Assembly (NCBI RefSeq): GCF_000001735.4
Contig: NC_003076.8
Location: 22,819,835-22,883,834, forward strand
Direction: 5' to 3'
Length of the DNA: 64,000 nt
Source: Arabidopsis thaliana
Lineage: Eukaryota; Streptophyta; Magnoliopsida; Brassicales; Brassicaceae
A model generated the notes under the pieces. It worked only from the letters and a program-made list of their open reading frames with translations. It was not told the origin of the DNA and did no database searches. Positions 21,533-33,488 of the stretch are shown here, piece by piece (position 1 is the stretch's first letter; the number at the start of each line of letters is the position of its first letter). The position numbers and the translations under genes were made by a program.

Positions 21533-21859
21533 AAGAAATGGTTCATTGTAATTCTTCAAGTTTTTGAGGGGCAATTTAGTCATTTGCATTTTTGACTGAA
21601 CTAATTTCATCTGAAAAGAATGCACCAATCAAACTCTTTTTTTTTTTTTTTTTATTGTTTTTGGATGGCTTTGTAAAACTCTAATACTTTTCAAATCCAA
21701 ATCCATCCAATCTGTATCTAGATGGAGAATTTTAGAACAGAAATTGCATATATGCCATTAAATAAGGTTATAATAAGAAGAAACCAACAATGGCAACAAG
21801 TCTATCAGCGAAACAACCAATCTTTACTTATACCGCCGCTATACTGTGGAAGTTCAGCC

Positions 21860-21940
21860 ATATCTTTGAATGCAATCTCGCATGTTGAACTCCTACGTAA
21901 CATTAATGACAACTCCATGAGCATCGCAAGTTTCTCTTCA
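21860..21940 (-). pseudogene. Relic of an FBD-domain 3' end
   Basis: On the minus strand the stretch reads KLAMLMELSLMLRRSSTCEI, matching the C-terminal FBD pattern of the cluster (for example LEMLMELSLSSRRSP in the solo exon at 25613). No other part of an F-box gene is left around it. Gene relic. Confidence 0.7.
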
Positions 21941-22430
21941 GGATTGAAGGAAAAACTTATCTAAGATTCAAACATATCCAAAGGTATTATTTTGTATATT
22001 TTTTTTCTGATTTTATGGTAGCATTTCATTTTTTATTTTTTTTTCGTTTACTGGTATCTCTTTTTTTTTTTTTTTTTTTAAAGTCAGTTGCCAATAACAA
22101 CAGCAAATTTTGCACTTAAAAACAACAACGATAAAATTATGAATTTTACACTCTACTGCTTTAGCAGATTTTGGGTCTAGGTTTAACATTCAACCCTTCT
22201 AGTTTCTACTAACGCAGAGACTATCCATAAAACAAGGACTTAATATAACTGCAAACTTTAACATGAACTCCAAAAGAGAAAGGAAAGAAAAAACGAAAGT
22301 TGCATACAATGTCACTTTTAAAGAGTAGAATCATATAATTTGTCCAAAAAAAACACACAAGAAGTTGACATGTTGTTGAGAAGTCTGAAGAGGTTTGATC
22401 TGAGAGTGATCACTGATTAGCATGAAGATT

Positions 22431-22490
22431 TCATTTGAATGCAAGCTCACAAGTGGATGAAACCCTTTGCGACAACGATAACTCCAAGCT
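22431..22490 (-). pseudogene. Relic copy of an F-box gene 3' end
   Basis: The minus strand reads ELSLSQRVSSTCELAFK and then a stop (22431-22433), the C-terminus of an FBD domain. The downstream flank (about 22225-22430) also resembles the 3' flank of cluster gene 2 (18885-19001), including the CCAAAAGAG and GTTTGATCTGAG blocks, so a segment covering the end of that gene was duplicated. No exon 1 or exon 2 remains upstream. Confidence 0.75.
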
Positions 22491-22499
22491 TGTGGAAAG

Positions 22500-22955
22500 T
22501 TAAGTCCAACCATACTTAAGAAGAAAACAAAAGACCCATGATAACATAAGATGATCACCTAATCTATAGACACTAGACAGAAGAAAATAAGCAAAAACCA
22601 TAAAATGATATGCTGTAGCTAAACCAAGGAAGTTACGTTTATGATTCTTTCTCATACAGCACAAAGAAGCAGAGCGAGAAAATAGCAAACTCAAAGATCT
22701 AAAGTTTCTTTAGAGCGCTTGTAACATATCTAAGATTTAGATCACAAACTGATCAAAAAAAATTTACTTGGCTATTGAACATGTCTTACCCTCTCAAGGA
22801 TGACAGTAATCAGTCCTTAAGAGAAAACCATATCTTTGCTTTATGATTCCTTCTTCCGGTAAGTAGAGACACAAAGCAAGAAGTTACGAAATTAAATGAG
22901 CTAAATATAAAAAGGATAAACATAACACGTTCTAATTTCTTATCTAAGATTCCGA
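22500..22955. other. Duplicated 3' flank DNA of F-box genes
   Basis: Non-coding. The pattern of an ATCTTT...TTCTTCC block followed by AAGCAGAG or AAGTAGAGACACAAAGCAAGAAG occurs near 22640 and 22840 and again near 25150, marking repeated copying of the 3' flank of FBD genes. Confidence 0.5.
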
Positions 22956-24439
22956 TTAAAGATTCCAGGAGAATGCAAGCATACATGCTGGGGAACGCCT
23001 CGATGATACGGGAAAATCATTGAGCATCTCAAGTTTCTTGTCATGGTCAATGTATTTAAAGGAGACAATAGTTGCCTGCTTTAAACAGCTTGCAATTCTC
23101 AAGATGAATGCTACGACTTGTTTCTCTGTTTTTGTTCCTTCATAATCTACCCATTCAAAGGTTTCAAGACTAGGTAACAGATATTCAGGCACCAAGCTCG
23201 TTTCGTTCCAGCACGGGCGTGGGTCTTCATCCCGAAGGTTATGATACTGAGATACAAGTACATCGCATCATATCAATCGTACTGGTAAAAATAACCATAT
23301 CTAAAACACTTAATGCATTAAAGGGAAATATATGTGCATACCTGTTCAATTTTGAGTGTTTTTAAATTAGGGGAATCTCTGAGCACACGTATAAGTACAT
23401 TCAACCATTCTGTCTCACATGTGCATATAGTTAAATGTATAAGAGAGCCAAATATATTACCAACAGGATACGCATCCTGCATAATTTAGTTTTGATCATA
23501 AGAGAACTCGATTAGTGACAGTTTATTTTTATCCTTCCAAAAGAGAAAACAAATAATGTGTACTAAACAACATGTTACCTTTGAAGTTGGTAAGCAGAGA
23601 AAAAGACGTTTGGTTGAAGTTAGAGAGCCCAAAATCTCCTTAGTTTGGGGAGAAAAAACGTCCATACTTGCGGTGATAATCCTATTCATAGTACTCTTAA
23701 CGACACGAGACCCATACGTATAATCAACTATCTTTAAGTGTTCCAAAGAAGGAGTATCTATCACAAAATCATGAGGAACATCGATTTCAAGTTCAGCTCT
23801 TTGTATTAAGGATAAACGCTTTAGAGATGGCACTCTAACGGTCAAAATGGTGACATTGTCATCTGAACATTGCTTCACAACCAAGTCTTCAAGAACAGGA
23901 CAACTCGATATAAGATTGTTGACAAATTCATTACCTGGGTACTTCACGGATTTAAGCCTTAACCTTTTTAAGGATGGGAAAGAAACTGGAGTAGAAACGT
24001 CCACCAGAACCACGTTTTGTAGTTTCAGGTCCGCAAGCATTATATGAACCCCACTACACAAGCTCATCGGAAGAATGACTTGATCAGTTTTACTACTACG
24101 AGAAGAAGTGTCATCAATCTTGATAATCAGTTTACGCACACAACATTTCTCTGCAGCTCCAATCAGAGTATCTCCACTACCACAGATATGACCAAGTTTG
24201 AAATGCAAAGTATCTATGACGGGAGCCTTGTGCAAGGCCAAAGACCTGTCTACAAACCGCGAAAACCTTCCATAATCAATATCTTGATAGCTATCATCGT
24301 ACACAAGACTTGGAACCATCATCCAAAGATATCGCCACCGTTTTGACAAAACCATTGTGGCCACAACATCTTTAGCATTAGGAAGTAACGACAATATTCC
24401 CAAAAGAAGCTCATCATGCAACTGACTTATCTTGTCCAT
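22956..24439 (-). CDS. F-box/LRR/FBD protein (cluster gene 3)
   Basis: Exons 24439-23579, 23476-23342 and 23246-22956, phase 0, 428 residues. F-box MDKISQLHDELLLGILSLLP with VLSKRWRYLWMMVP; LRR marks RFVDRSLALHKAP, SCPVLEDLVVKQC and DTPSLEHLKIVDY; FBD exon from SLVPEYLLPSLETFEWVDY to ACMLAFSWNL. An intron acceptor (TTTTCAG at about 24484) just upstream may end a 5' UTR intron. The C-terminus is slightly longer than in its neighbours and lacks the common CEL.F ending, reading CMLAFSWNL. Probably AT5G56390. Confidence 0.92.
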
Positions 24440-25612
24440 AATTAAGAGATTTCTGCATCTGGAGAAATCCAAATGCCTGAAAACATCAAAAAAGACGAAC
24501 AAGGGATATGAGATTCTTAGGAACCAAACAAATAGTCATAAGCGAAAACCTAGCGAGATATATAGAAACAAAATCCAAACTAACTCCTCCGAATAATAAG
24601 CACCGAGAACCTCTCTTTTAATTCATAAAATAATGATAAATATAAAAAGGGAGATTTAGCTAAATACTGTATTAATTACTAAATTAACCCTAATTAAATA
24701 TTAAATCCACTGTCTAATACAGTACATAAGATAAATCTTAACTCTATCACTCACCAAAAACAATTTAAAAAATCTCAAGTAAATATGTGTTTTGTTGTTG
24801 AAGTTGACTTGTAAAACCACTGGATATCATTAATTACCGATCAGAGCGTGATTTTTCACATTAATATCAACTAGGGTTATTCGATATTTAATTTCTAACC
24901 GCAACGCAACAAAAAAGTCACGGTTTCCTTTCTAATTTCTGAACCAAGATAACCCAATTAAACCGATGTCAAAAAAAAAAAGATTTACCAAATTTTTAAA
25001 CTGAACCAATATCAGACCAAAAGAAACTACACCCACTCCTGCAACAAAAAGTGTGTAAATCACCAAAAATAGAGCAATTCCTGTTTAATAGATATCCATA
25101 GAGATCAAAGAACCTCTTCCTAATAGAAGATATAATAAAAGAGTAACAAAGAGAAGATATATCTTTATGTTTTCTTCTTCCAGCAAGCAGAGACGCATAG
25201 CAAGAAGATAAAACAATCAATAGATTAGAATTTTGATCCATATCCTCCAAATCAATAGATTAGTCCAAATACACCGTAAGTATAATTAAGAATCTTACAA
25301 TATTTAATTTTTGTCTAGAGAATGTGCAAAGAGAAACGAAGTTAAGATAAATAATCGTTGACATCGAGTCATCGATGATTCATGTAACTAATTGGAAGCC
25401 TCTTCTCGGAGCAGAAGGTGTTTAATCACCAACAGAGCAGACCATGTATAAGGAAGATCAATTTCCAAGTAAAAACATATGAAATTCAGAGAACTAAATA
25501 TTGGAAAGAAAGAACATCTCTAACAAGTTCAATAGAGCTTATGGAGATTGAGATCCAAAAACCAATCAACAAAATGTTACTTGGCTAATAAGCATCATAA
25601 TTGACCAAGACT
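24440..25612. other. Spacer between F-box gene 3 and the solo FBD exon
   Basis: AT-rich. It includes the promoter of gene 3 on the left and, near 25140-25210, a diverged copy of the 3' flank also seen at 22835-22885. No intact gene. Confidence 0.45.
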
Positions 25613-25894
25613 TCAGCTGAATTCAAGCTGACAGATGGGTGAACGCCGGGATGACAAAGACAACTCCATGAGCATCTCAAGTTTCGTGTCGCTGTCAATA
25701 GAGTTAGGGGGAATAATAGTTGCCTTCTTTAACAAGCTACCGTTTCTGAAGATAAATCCAACTAGTTCTTTTTCTTCTTCCATTCCTTCGTAGTGTACCC
25801 ATTTGAAGGTTTCAAGACTGTATAAAATACATTCAGGTACTGAGCTTGGTTCATTCCAGCGTGGGCGCGGTTCTTTAGCCCGAAGGGGATGGTA
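25613..25894 (-). pseudogene. Solo FBD exon, fully open
   Basis: A complete third exon of the F-box/FBD family with no exon 1 or 2 of its own. It has an acceptor site (TTAG at 25895-25898), then 93 codons in phase 0 ending in TGA at 25613-25615. The reading includes SSVPECILYSLETFKWVHYE and LEMLMELSLSSRRSP, and closes QLEFS. It is closest by eye to exon 3 of cluster gene 3. It lies about 340 bp downstream of the stop of cluster gene 4 on the same strand, so it is either a duplication relic or an alternative last exon for that gene. No break is seen in the frame. Confidence 0.75.
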
Positions 25895-26234
25895 CTAAGA
25901 TACATGGATGAAAGTATGGTGGATTAGATCAATCATACTGATATAATACTGGAAAACAAACCGGATAGAGAAAAAAAGCTAAATAATTTGTTCATATTAT
26001 TTACTAGTTTTTAAGATACGCCGTTTATACAAATTCATTAAATATACCGCATAAATGTTTTTTTTGATATAAGTCCAATAGTTAATCAAATACAAGATAA
26101 AACTACTCTCTTTTTTTGATTCAAATGTCATGAAATAGTTAATTTTCCAGTGTAGTACAGAAAAATTCTTCTTTGATTGTTTAAACGATGAAAAGGAAAC
26201 CCAAAGCAAAAACAAAAAGCTACCTGTTTATTTC

Positions 26235-27781
26235 TCAGTCGAATTTAAGTTCACAAGAACTCGAGCCCATGAACAAAGATGCCAAGTCTTCTCTGATAAT
26301 ATGATGATCACAAATCTCTCCTGAAATCTTTAATTTGGGGGAGATAACCGTCTTCTTTAAGCAAGTACTATTCTTCAAGATATACACCGCAACGTCTCTC
26401 TCTCTGAATGTTGCTTTATAGTTTCGCCACTCGAAAATTTCAAGACTTTTAGTCAAACATTCCGGAACATAACTTGGTTGCTGGTTCCAAGTACAAGAGC
26501 AGTACTTGTCAACGAAATCATGGTTCTGAGAAAAAAAGATCATAAAACATGGTCGGTAGTTAGATCATCAAGTAAAAAAAACTACAGATCAAGTGATGAG
26601 CCATGAACTGGAAAACTAATTACCTTATCGTTAAGCTTGAGAACTCGAAGTTTAGGAGAATCTGGAAGCAACATTGCGAGTATATTCAACCACTTTGAAT
26701 CATCACATGTACATAGCTCCAAATGATCAAGCTGAGAGAAGATAATACCCTCAGGATACTGAGCCTGCACATGACACACAAACTTTTCTAAGTACATGAG
26801 AATTTGTTTTAAAAACAATGATAGGGTTTAAGTTACTAGACTCACATTTGATTTCTTCAAGCATAAGGAAAGTTTCTTGACAGAGGTAAGAGATTCAAAA
26901 AAATTCTCAGTATGGGTGAAGGCAACGTCGAGATTAGCCTCGTCTAGGTAAGGCATATCTTCAAAAGAGCATAGATCAGTGTAATGATCCTTAATGTTTA
27001 AGTACTTCAAATTAGGTGTATTTATCACATATGCATCTGAATCTGCTACACCATGTAGAGGTGATAAATAAACCGTCAAGCTCTGTAAGTAACGCACAAT
27101 AATAGCAAATCTCTTGACGTTGTCTTCATTGTGTCGTTTCACAACAAGATTTCGAAGTGAAGGACAGCTTGATATGAGAGTACGAACAGATTCATCCCCG
27201 GAATACTTCACATATCGAAGGTGAAGCGTTTTGAGTGAAATGAAACATGTTGGGAGCCAAATAGCTCCAAGAATTGCGTTCTTGAGTTTTAAGGAAACTA
27301 GGGTTTTGCTGTCGCATAGTCTCCTAGATAACCTGATGTGTCCGTGATCGGGATAATGTTTGATTATTAGCTCGCAGATGTTGCGGTCCAGCGCGAGTTT
27401 AATCCACAATCCGATATCATCAGCGGTACATTTTGGACCGACGCTAAGTCTGAGGCTTACTAAAGTAGGAGCCTTATGTAATATCAAAGATTTCTCAACA
27501 AAGTGAAGGAAACTATCGTACCTTTTACCGTCGTAGATTCTATCGTTGAACCTAAGTTTATGTACCTTCGTCCACAGAGATTCCCATCGTTTCGATACAC
27601 CACTTGTGGCAACAATATCGTTTGTCGTCGGAAGTAAAGACAATATGTGTACGAGTAGATCTTCAGGAAGATCACTGATCTTGTCCACATTGAATTGACG
27701 ACTCTGACAATTCAATTTTTTTCTTGATTCGTTCATCTGAATTTTACCTTGAAACACGAGGAGAAAGCGAATGAGATTCAT
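26235..27781 (-). CDS. F-box/LRR/FBD protein (cluster gene 4)
   Basis: Exons 27781-26846, 26764-26624 and 26525-26235, phase 0, 455 residues from the ATG at 27781. A second in-frame ATG at 27736 (MNESRKKLN) would give 440. The F-box begins about 30 residues in (VDKISDLPEDLLVHILSLLP ... GVSKRWESLW), so this member has an N-terminal extension, MNLIRFLLVFQGKIQMNESR, that others lack. LRR part with HFVEKSLILHKAP, SCPSLRNLVVKRH and NTPNLKYLNIKDH; FBD exon from PSYVPECLTKSLEIFEWRNY to SCELKFD. Probably AT5G56400. Confidence 0.9.
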
Positions 27782-28559
27782 AATCGAAATTATAAATTAA
27801 CCAGGGGAACAATATTTTCGGATTGAATTATAAATCGAATCAAGATATTTGCGACTTGTGTGTAAAGAAACAGGAAAAAAACTAGGTTAAATTGAATCAA
27901 GCGCAAACCCTAGCAGAGCTGGAAGTGTAAGTTTTGGCGATATGGTTTATGAAACAAATTCATCTGATAATCAAAGAAATTGATTTCACCTTTCGTTGTT
28001 ACTTCTCCAGAAGGTTTTGCAGTTCGTCGCAGTAATATAAACGCAAACTATATTTTCAAACTATATATATGTGTTACTTTTGACGGCTGCCTAAGCAATG
28101 TGTAAATTAGATACTTAAAGAAATTCAGAAGAAATACAATAAAACCTAATTCAACCAATAATATTTTGACAGATAATTAAGTAGTTATTAACAATATATT
28201 AACCAACCTAATAAAACCCTGACCCCTCATCATTTTTTACGTTTTAATTTACTTTTTATTGAGAACGTAAAATGAAAACTTTCAAAATTATACTAATATT
28301 TTAATTTATAATATAATAAATACTATATCTAAAAAAAATAGAAATACTAATATTTAGATAGCTTTGATTTAATTCTTGGATGTCAATCAATTTCAAACTT
28401 TTCTTTTCCAGTTTTTTATAGCTAGCATATCTTATATTTTCGTACTAATAATATTTTATATTTTATAACTATAAAATTGCATTAATGTAAAATAAAAAAA
28501 TATTAAAAGTATCCTGTTGTTTAGGATATATGCAACCACCTCTATTTCTTCTTATCTTC
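27782..28559. other. AT-rich spacer
   Basis: Promoter of cluster gene 4 and very AT-rich DNA at about 28100-28520. No gene or clear repeat seen. Confidence 0.45.
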
Positions 28560-28895
28560 ATAACTTCATTCATACCCTATCCACTTGAAAGTTTCTAGAC
28601 TCGTCACAAAAGTCACATTGAAACGGTGCAGTACTAAACTTGAGAGACAAGCTTTCTAAGTTGGACTCTCTATCTATTTGCAAAATCTTTTAACGAAACA
28701 CCGGAACCTCTTATGTGATGATTTAGACGGTTTAGTTTTACACTCAGTATCATCGTACTCAAGTTTTAGCACCCGCTTCCGAAGATACTTCCATTGCTTA
28801 GACAAAACACTTGTGCTTACAGCAACTTTCGTTGGACGAAACGATAGAATCTTTACTAGCAATACATCATCGGAAATCCCACTGATCTTGTCCAT
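28560..28895 (-). pseudogene. Truncated F-box gene relic
   Basis: The ATG at 28895 opens an F-box close to that of cluster gene 5 (MDKISGISDDVLLVKILSF ... VLSKQWKYLRKRVLKLEY). The frame stops at 28674-28676, shortly after the F-box. Just downstream, 28565-28610 resembles part of the FBD exon of gene 5 (CCACTTGAAAGTTT and following bases), so the LRR part and middle exon are missing. It sits 133 bp beyond the stop codon of gene 5, in the same orientation: a tandem copy that lost its middle. Confidence 0.8.
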
Positions 28896-29027
28896 ATTCT
28901 GATGCAACAAAAGCTTTAATAGATTTATTCATAAAAAAACAAAAAGCTTTAATAGATCAAATCCTAAGATGTCATTTGCAAGATTGTTACAGTCTTTAAG
29001 ATATATATCTCTTTCAAACCTAGTGAT

Positions 29028-30497
29028 TTAAATCATCAACTGAATTTTGAGGTCGCATGTGGGTGAACCACGTAAACAACATTTCACCTCCTTCTCTATC
29101 TCAAGCTTGTTTTGTCCTTGTCCGATCGAAATTGTTGCAGTCTTTAACTGGCAAGAGTTTCTCAAAATAAATGTCGCCAGATCTTTCCCTTCTATGGAAT
29201 CACCGTTACCTAACCACTTGAAAGTTTGGAGACTCGACAACAAACATTGAGGAACACTAGTAATCATTTGCTCCCAGAAAACCAGTGTATCCATACCATC
29301 ACTTGAGAATTGATCCTTGGATTAAAATATAAGAGTTAGATGAGAAGGGCATGATACATTGAATTAATGTTACTCTATCGAAGAAACTTACATTGAACTC
29401 CAAGTTTCGAAGTTTGGGAGAAGCTATGAGCAACCAGTAAAGTAACTTGGAACAATATGCTTCCCAGATGATAAACGTCAGATGTTCAAGCTGATTGAAG
29501 ACAATCACATCACCATATAGAGCAGTGAAAGCCTGAACAAAGGACGATTTAGTAATCTAAGAGATATAGTGAGATTGAAGATTATTCAAATCACCTCTGC
29601 ATTGTTGTCTGGTATGAACAATGAAAGACGCTTGACATATGTGACAGATTCAAGAAGCTTCTTGATATTGTGACCAGCAGTGGAAACAAATACCTCCTCC
29701 AGCTTAGGCATGTTCAATATCAAACATGTGGAACACTCACCAAAATCTCTAGCTTTGAAATACTTCAAAGAAGGAGTATGTATCACATACTCTTCCGAAG
29801 AACATTGACCCAAAATCTCAAAGGATAAACTAAGCAATGACGGGATGATAACAGCGAAATTTCTGACATTGTCACCTACACGTCGTTCCACAACCAGATC
29901 TTCCAAAACAAAGCAATTAGACAAAAGCCGTTGAAGAGATTCTTCATCTGCGTATGTCACATGTGAAAGGTGCAAAGTTTTCAAGGATGGGAGGCAAAAA
30001 ACATGAGGAACATCCACGAGAATGTTTTCTCTTAGTTTCAATGTCACGAGTGATTTGCAAGTATACAAGGTAGTCGGCAGTAATGCATCACGTTTTCCCT
30101 TGAAAGGAGAAAATCTAACGCTTAGCTCCTTAACACAACGAGAAACTGCAATTTCAACCCACAAATTAATACTTTCAGGTTGAAATAGTTCGTTGTATAT
30201 CGTAAGTCGCAAACTCTCTATTACGGGAGAGCTATGTAATGGCAGATTCTTATCAATAAAACGCCACATCCTCTGGCTTTTTTCTAACAGAATAGAATCG
30301 GTTCTACTTCTACTCCCACCCCGCATATAGAGAATATAAATTTTAATGTCATCGTGGTACTCAAGTTTTGGTAGCCGCATCCAAAGAAACTTCCACTGCT
30401 TCGACAAAATACTTGTTGTTACAGCAGCTTTTGTTGGAAGAAACGATAAAATCTTCACTAGCAATTCATCATCAGAAAATCCAGTAATCTTGTCCAT
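29028..30497 (-). CDS. F-box/LRR/FBD protein (cluster gene 5)
   Basis: Exons 30497-29595, 29532-29392 and 29315-29028, phase 0, 443 residues. F-box MDKITGFSDDELLVKILSFLP with ILSKQWKFLWMRLP. A longer than usual loop (IYILYMRGGSRSRTD) lies between the F-box and RMWRFIDKNLPLHSSP. LRR hallmarks NCFVLEDLVVERR and HTPSLKYFKARDF. The short middle exon is AFTALYGDVIVFNQLEHLTF. The FBD exon starts with DQFSSDG at the acceptor CCAAG and continues SVPQCLLSSLQTFKWLG. The C-terminus CDLKIQLMI is unlike the usual CEL.F ending. The acceptor of exon 3 is my choice because it alone keeps frame. Probably AT5G56410. Confidence 0.9.
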
Positions 30498-31028
30498 ACC
30501 TCTCAAACAAAAACCTTCACCGTAGTTTAATTAAGTTTTGTCTTACCCACACAGAAGAGCAACATCAACCAAAGGCAGAGGCAGAGAATAACAAATAGAG
30601 AGGAATAAAACAAAGCCCTAGAATTCTTCAATTTGTTAAAAACCCTAGGAACGTAAGAAAAGGAGGAAAAAAAACCCTATACTTACTTAGGCTCCGAAGT
30701 AGGTCTGAAGCTTGATAAGGCTTGTGGTTTCGTAATATTTCACATGTCATTGCAACTGTGTAAAATATTATTAAATATCAGTGAAGTTTTGTCTCAAGAG
30801 CATATTATTAAATGTGTTTCTTAACTTTGAGTTCTCCGACAAGTGAAATTTTGTCATTTAATAATATGCTCTTGTTCTGTATTAATATAAGAAGCACATG
30901 AGAATAAACCAAATGCAGATGAGGTTCTAACTTTTAGATCAATAGAGAAAACAACCCACAAGATGTTAACTAAACATGTACTAAAAAGATCTCTCAGGAC
31001 AAGTTAAGTTCATTTCTTCTTCCTTCTC
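30498..31028. other. Spacer between F-box genes 5 and 6
   Basis: Promoter of gene 5 and 3' flank of gene 6. It contains the perfect 20-bp inverted repeat at 30795-30874. Confidence 0.5.
30795..30874. repeat. Perfect 20-bp inverted repeat (hairpin)
   Basis: CAAGAGCATATTATTAAATG (30795-30814) and its exact reverse complement (30855-30874), separated by 40 bases. Just outside the left arm and just inside the right arm there is also a diverged direct repeat of the form AGTGAARTTTTGTC. It could be a small foldback element remnant or a hairpin transcript; no transcript evidence is visible. Confidence 0.85.
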
Positions 31029-32500
31029 TCAGTCGAACAAGAGCTCACATGTACTGGAACCACGCGGTGAGGATGACAAATCCTTGAGCATTTCATGTTT
31101 CTCTAGCAGAGTACTGGTGGGTTTTGGAGAGATAATAGCTGTCTTCAATCGAATAGCGTGTTTTAAGATAAATGTCGCTACTTCTTTCTGCTTTTGTGAT
31201 CCTTCATATAGTTCCCACTTGAAGGTCTCAAGATGAAATAACAAACACTTGGGAAGAGCAGGTTGCTTCCAACTAGCACGGGGACTAGGGGCACGTCGAA
31301 TATGTTTCTGTGATCAAAATTGGGTAAAGAGCTATAAGAACTCCAATGCTCTCTCTGTGCAATCAAAACTGAAAACAAACAAGAAACTAACAGAATAACA
31401 GAAAGTAGGTTTGTATTGATGTACCTGGCGGAGTTTAAGAACTCGTAGTTTAGGTGAATCTTCAATCAGTCTGGTAAGTAAATCCCACCATCGTGGCGCA
31501 CATGTGCATAGTTCTAGATGAACAAGCTGAGAGAAGATAGTACCAGCGGGATAAGCAGCCTGCATTTAAGAACATCAAGTAACCAAAATCAAATCACAAG
31601 AAACCGTCATTTTTTTCTTGTTCAGGTAATAGAAAGAGAGATTACATCTGAAGTGATCAGACATAGCGCAAGGCGCTTGACAGAGGTGATAGATCCCAGA
31701 AGTTTCTCCGTATTTTTATAAATAACATCGACATTTGCCTCCACCACCTCAGGCATGTTCTCAATGTAACAAAATCCACCCCAATAGTCTTCAATGTCTA
31801 CACGCTTCAGTTTAGGAGTATCTATCAAGAACCCATCATCATCTCCTTCAAAAGCTTGAGACGATTTATGCAAAGATAACGTTTTTAAACTAGGCGCAGT
31901 CACAGTAACGACTTTAACATTGTCACCAGGGCATCTTTGCACAACCAAATCTTCAAGACTAGAACAGCTAGATATAATCCTAGGAAGTGACTGGTCATCT
32001 AAATACTTCACATCTAAAAGGTGCAAAGTCTTGAGCGACTGGAAGCAAACATAACAAGAAGCATCTTCAAGAGTTATGTTTTCGAGTTTCAGAACCGCAA
32101 GCGTTGAACAAGTAAACAAACACTTAGGCAATCTAATAGGCTCTTCACCAGAACAATAACTAACACTCAGTTCACGCACAAAGCGGTCTACACCTATTCT
32201 AACCCATACACCAACATCTTTCTCTGCAGTAAAACATATCGAACCAATCTTGATATTCAAACTCTCCAAAGTCGGAGCCTTGTGCAGCAACAAAGACCTA
32301 TCTACAAACTGTGAAAACCTTGGACATGTATTATCATGAAGCCTTAGATCATAGTTGAGCCTAGGGACTAATGTCCAAAGAAACCGCCATCGTTTTGACA
32401 AAAGACTCGTCACTAAAACATCTTTTGTTGGAAGCCATGATAATATCTGTAAAAGGAAATCATCTGGTAACTGACTAAGCCTATCTCTATAACTAACCAT
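31029..32500 (-). CDS. F-box/LRR/FBD protein (cluster gene 6)
   Basis: Exons 32500-31646, 31559-31425 and 31307-31029, phase 0, 422 residues. F-box DRLSQLPDDFLLQILSWLP with LLSKRWRFLWTLVP; LRR part with QFVDRSLLLHKAP, SCSSLEDLVVQRC and DTPKLKRVDIEDY; middle exon AAYPAGTIFSQLVHLELCTC; FBD exon PALPKCLLFHLETFKWELYE to TCELLFD. A standard member with the canonical CELLFD end. From memory AT5G56420. Confidence 0.93.
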
Positions 32501-33488
32501 TTAGGTTACACAATTCTTTCACAAATGGTTCTGATTCCTGCAAAATAAATGAAAATAACCATAAGCAAACATTGGATCTGCAGGAAGAAGAAACCCACAA
32601 AAATTAGCCATGTGATACAGCGTATACAAGTTCAAGAACAGAGAAAGGAACGATTTTAGAACAGATTAGACTTAGAATCACAAAGAAACTGGTTCCGTTC
32701 GCTTTTGGGTTTTAATCAATTTACCTAGCTAGACGTTAAGAATTCATAGAATAGGGGAAATTTTTGGCGAATAAAAAGATTGATTGAAAAACCCATGAAG
32801 AAATTAGAAGAAACTTACGATTTTTATAGCCAAATTGTTGCTTCCGTGACGAAATTTGTAGGTTTTCGCTATATCTCTCTCTCTGTGAAGTTGTGAGCGA
32901 AGAAGTAAAGAGAATTCGGTTATGCAGAGGTGTTTAATTATGTTTGGTTTCGGTTCAACTAAAAGCCGGTTTGATTTTGGAACAATATTTTTGAAGCAAG
33001 AAATCAAACCAAAATTTATCCAACAAAAAAAGAGAGAGAGAGAGAGCAAGATTACTAGATTTTAAAAATGTAGAGTTGTTAGAATTTAGGAATAAATCAT
33101 TTATTATACATTGTAATTAAAATTTTGGTATTTTTGGTTTAATTTGGTTATTGAAATAATAAATCAGTTTGATTTTTGTTATGAAATAGATTGATTCACA
33201 TTTACCCTTATTTAATAACAAAAACACCACTATTTACCCTTAGATCACATCCAATGTAAAAAAAACTTTAAGAGAGAAGAGAAGTTATCATAAGATTGGC
33301 AATTTAATATGAGAAGAAACGAATATAATTTTTTTATCAAACAGTAACTACTTATGCTACTCAAATCTTGGCTCTCAATGTCAATAATTTGGGTAAAACT
33401 ATAAGCTTTGAGACAAAACAGAAGAAACAAGACTGGAAACTTAAAAGAGGGAAAAAACATGTTCAAATAAAATCAAAACATTACAATC
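32501..33488. other. Spacer between F-box genes 6 and 7
   Basis: Promoter of gene 6, a GA dinucleotide run near 33030-33050 and AT-rich DNA. No gene seen. Confidence 0.45.

Noticed and set aside
21136-21595. Open frames on both strands across the SINE
   Set aside because: SINEs are non-coding; the frames are chance readings of the tRNA-like body and A tail.
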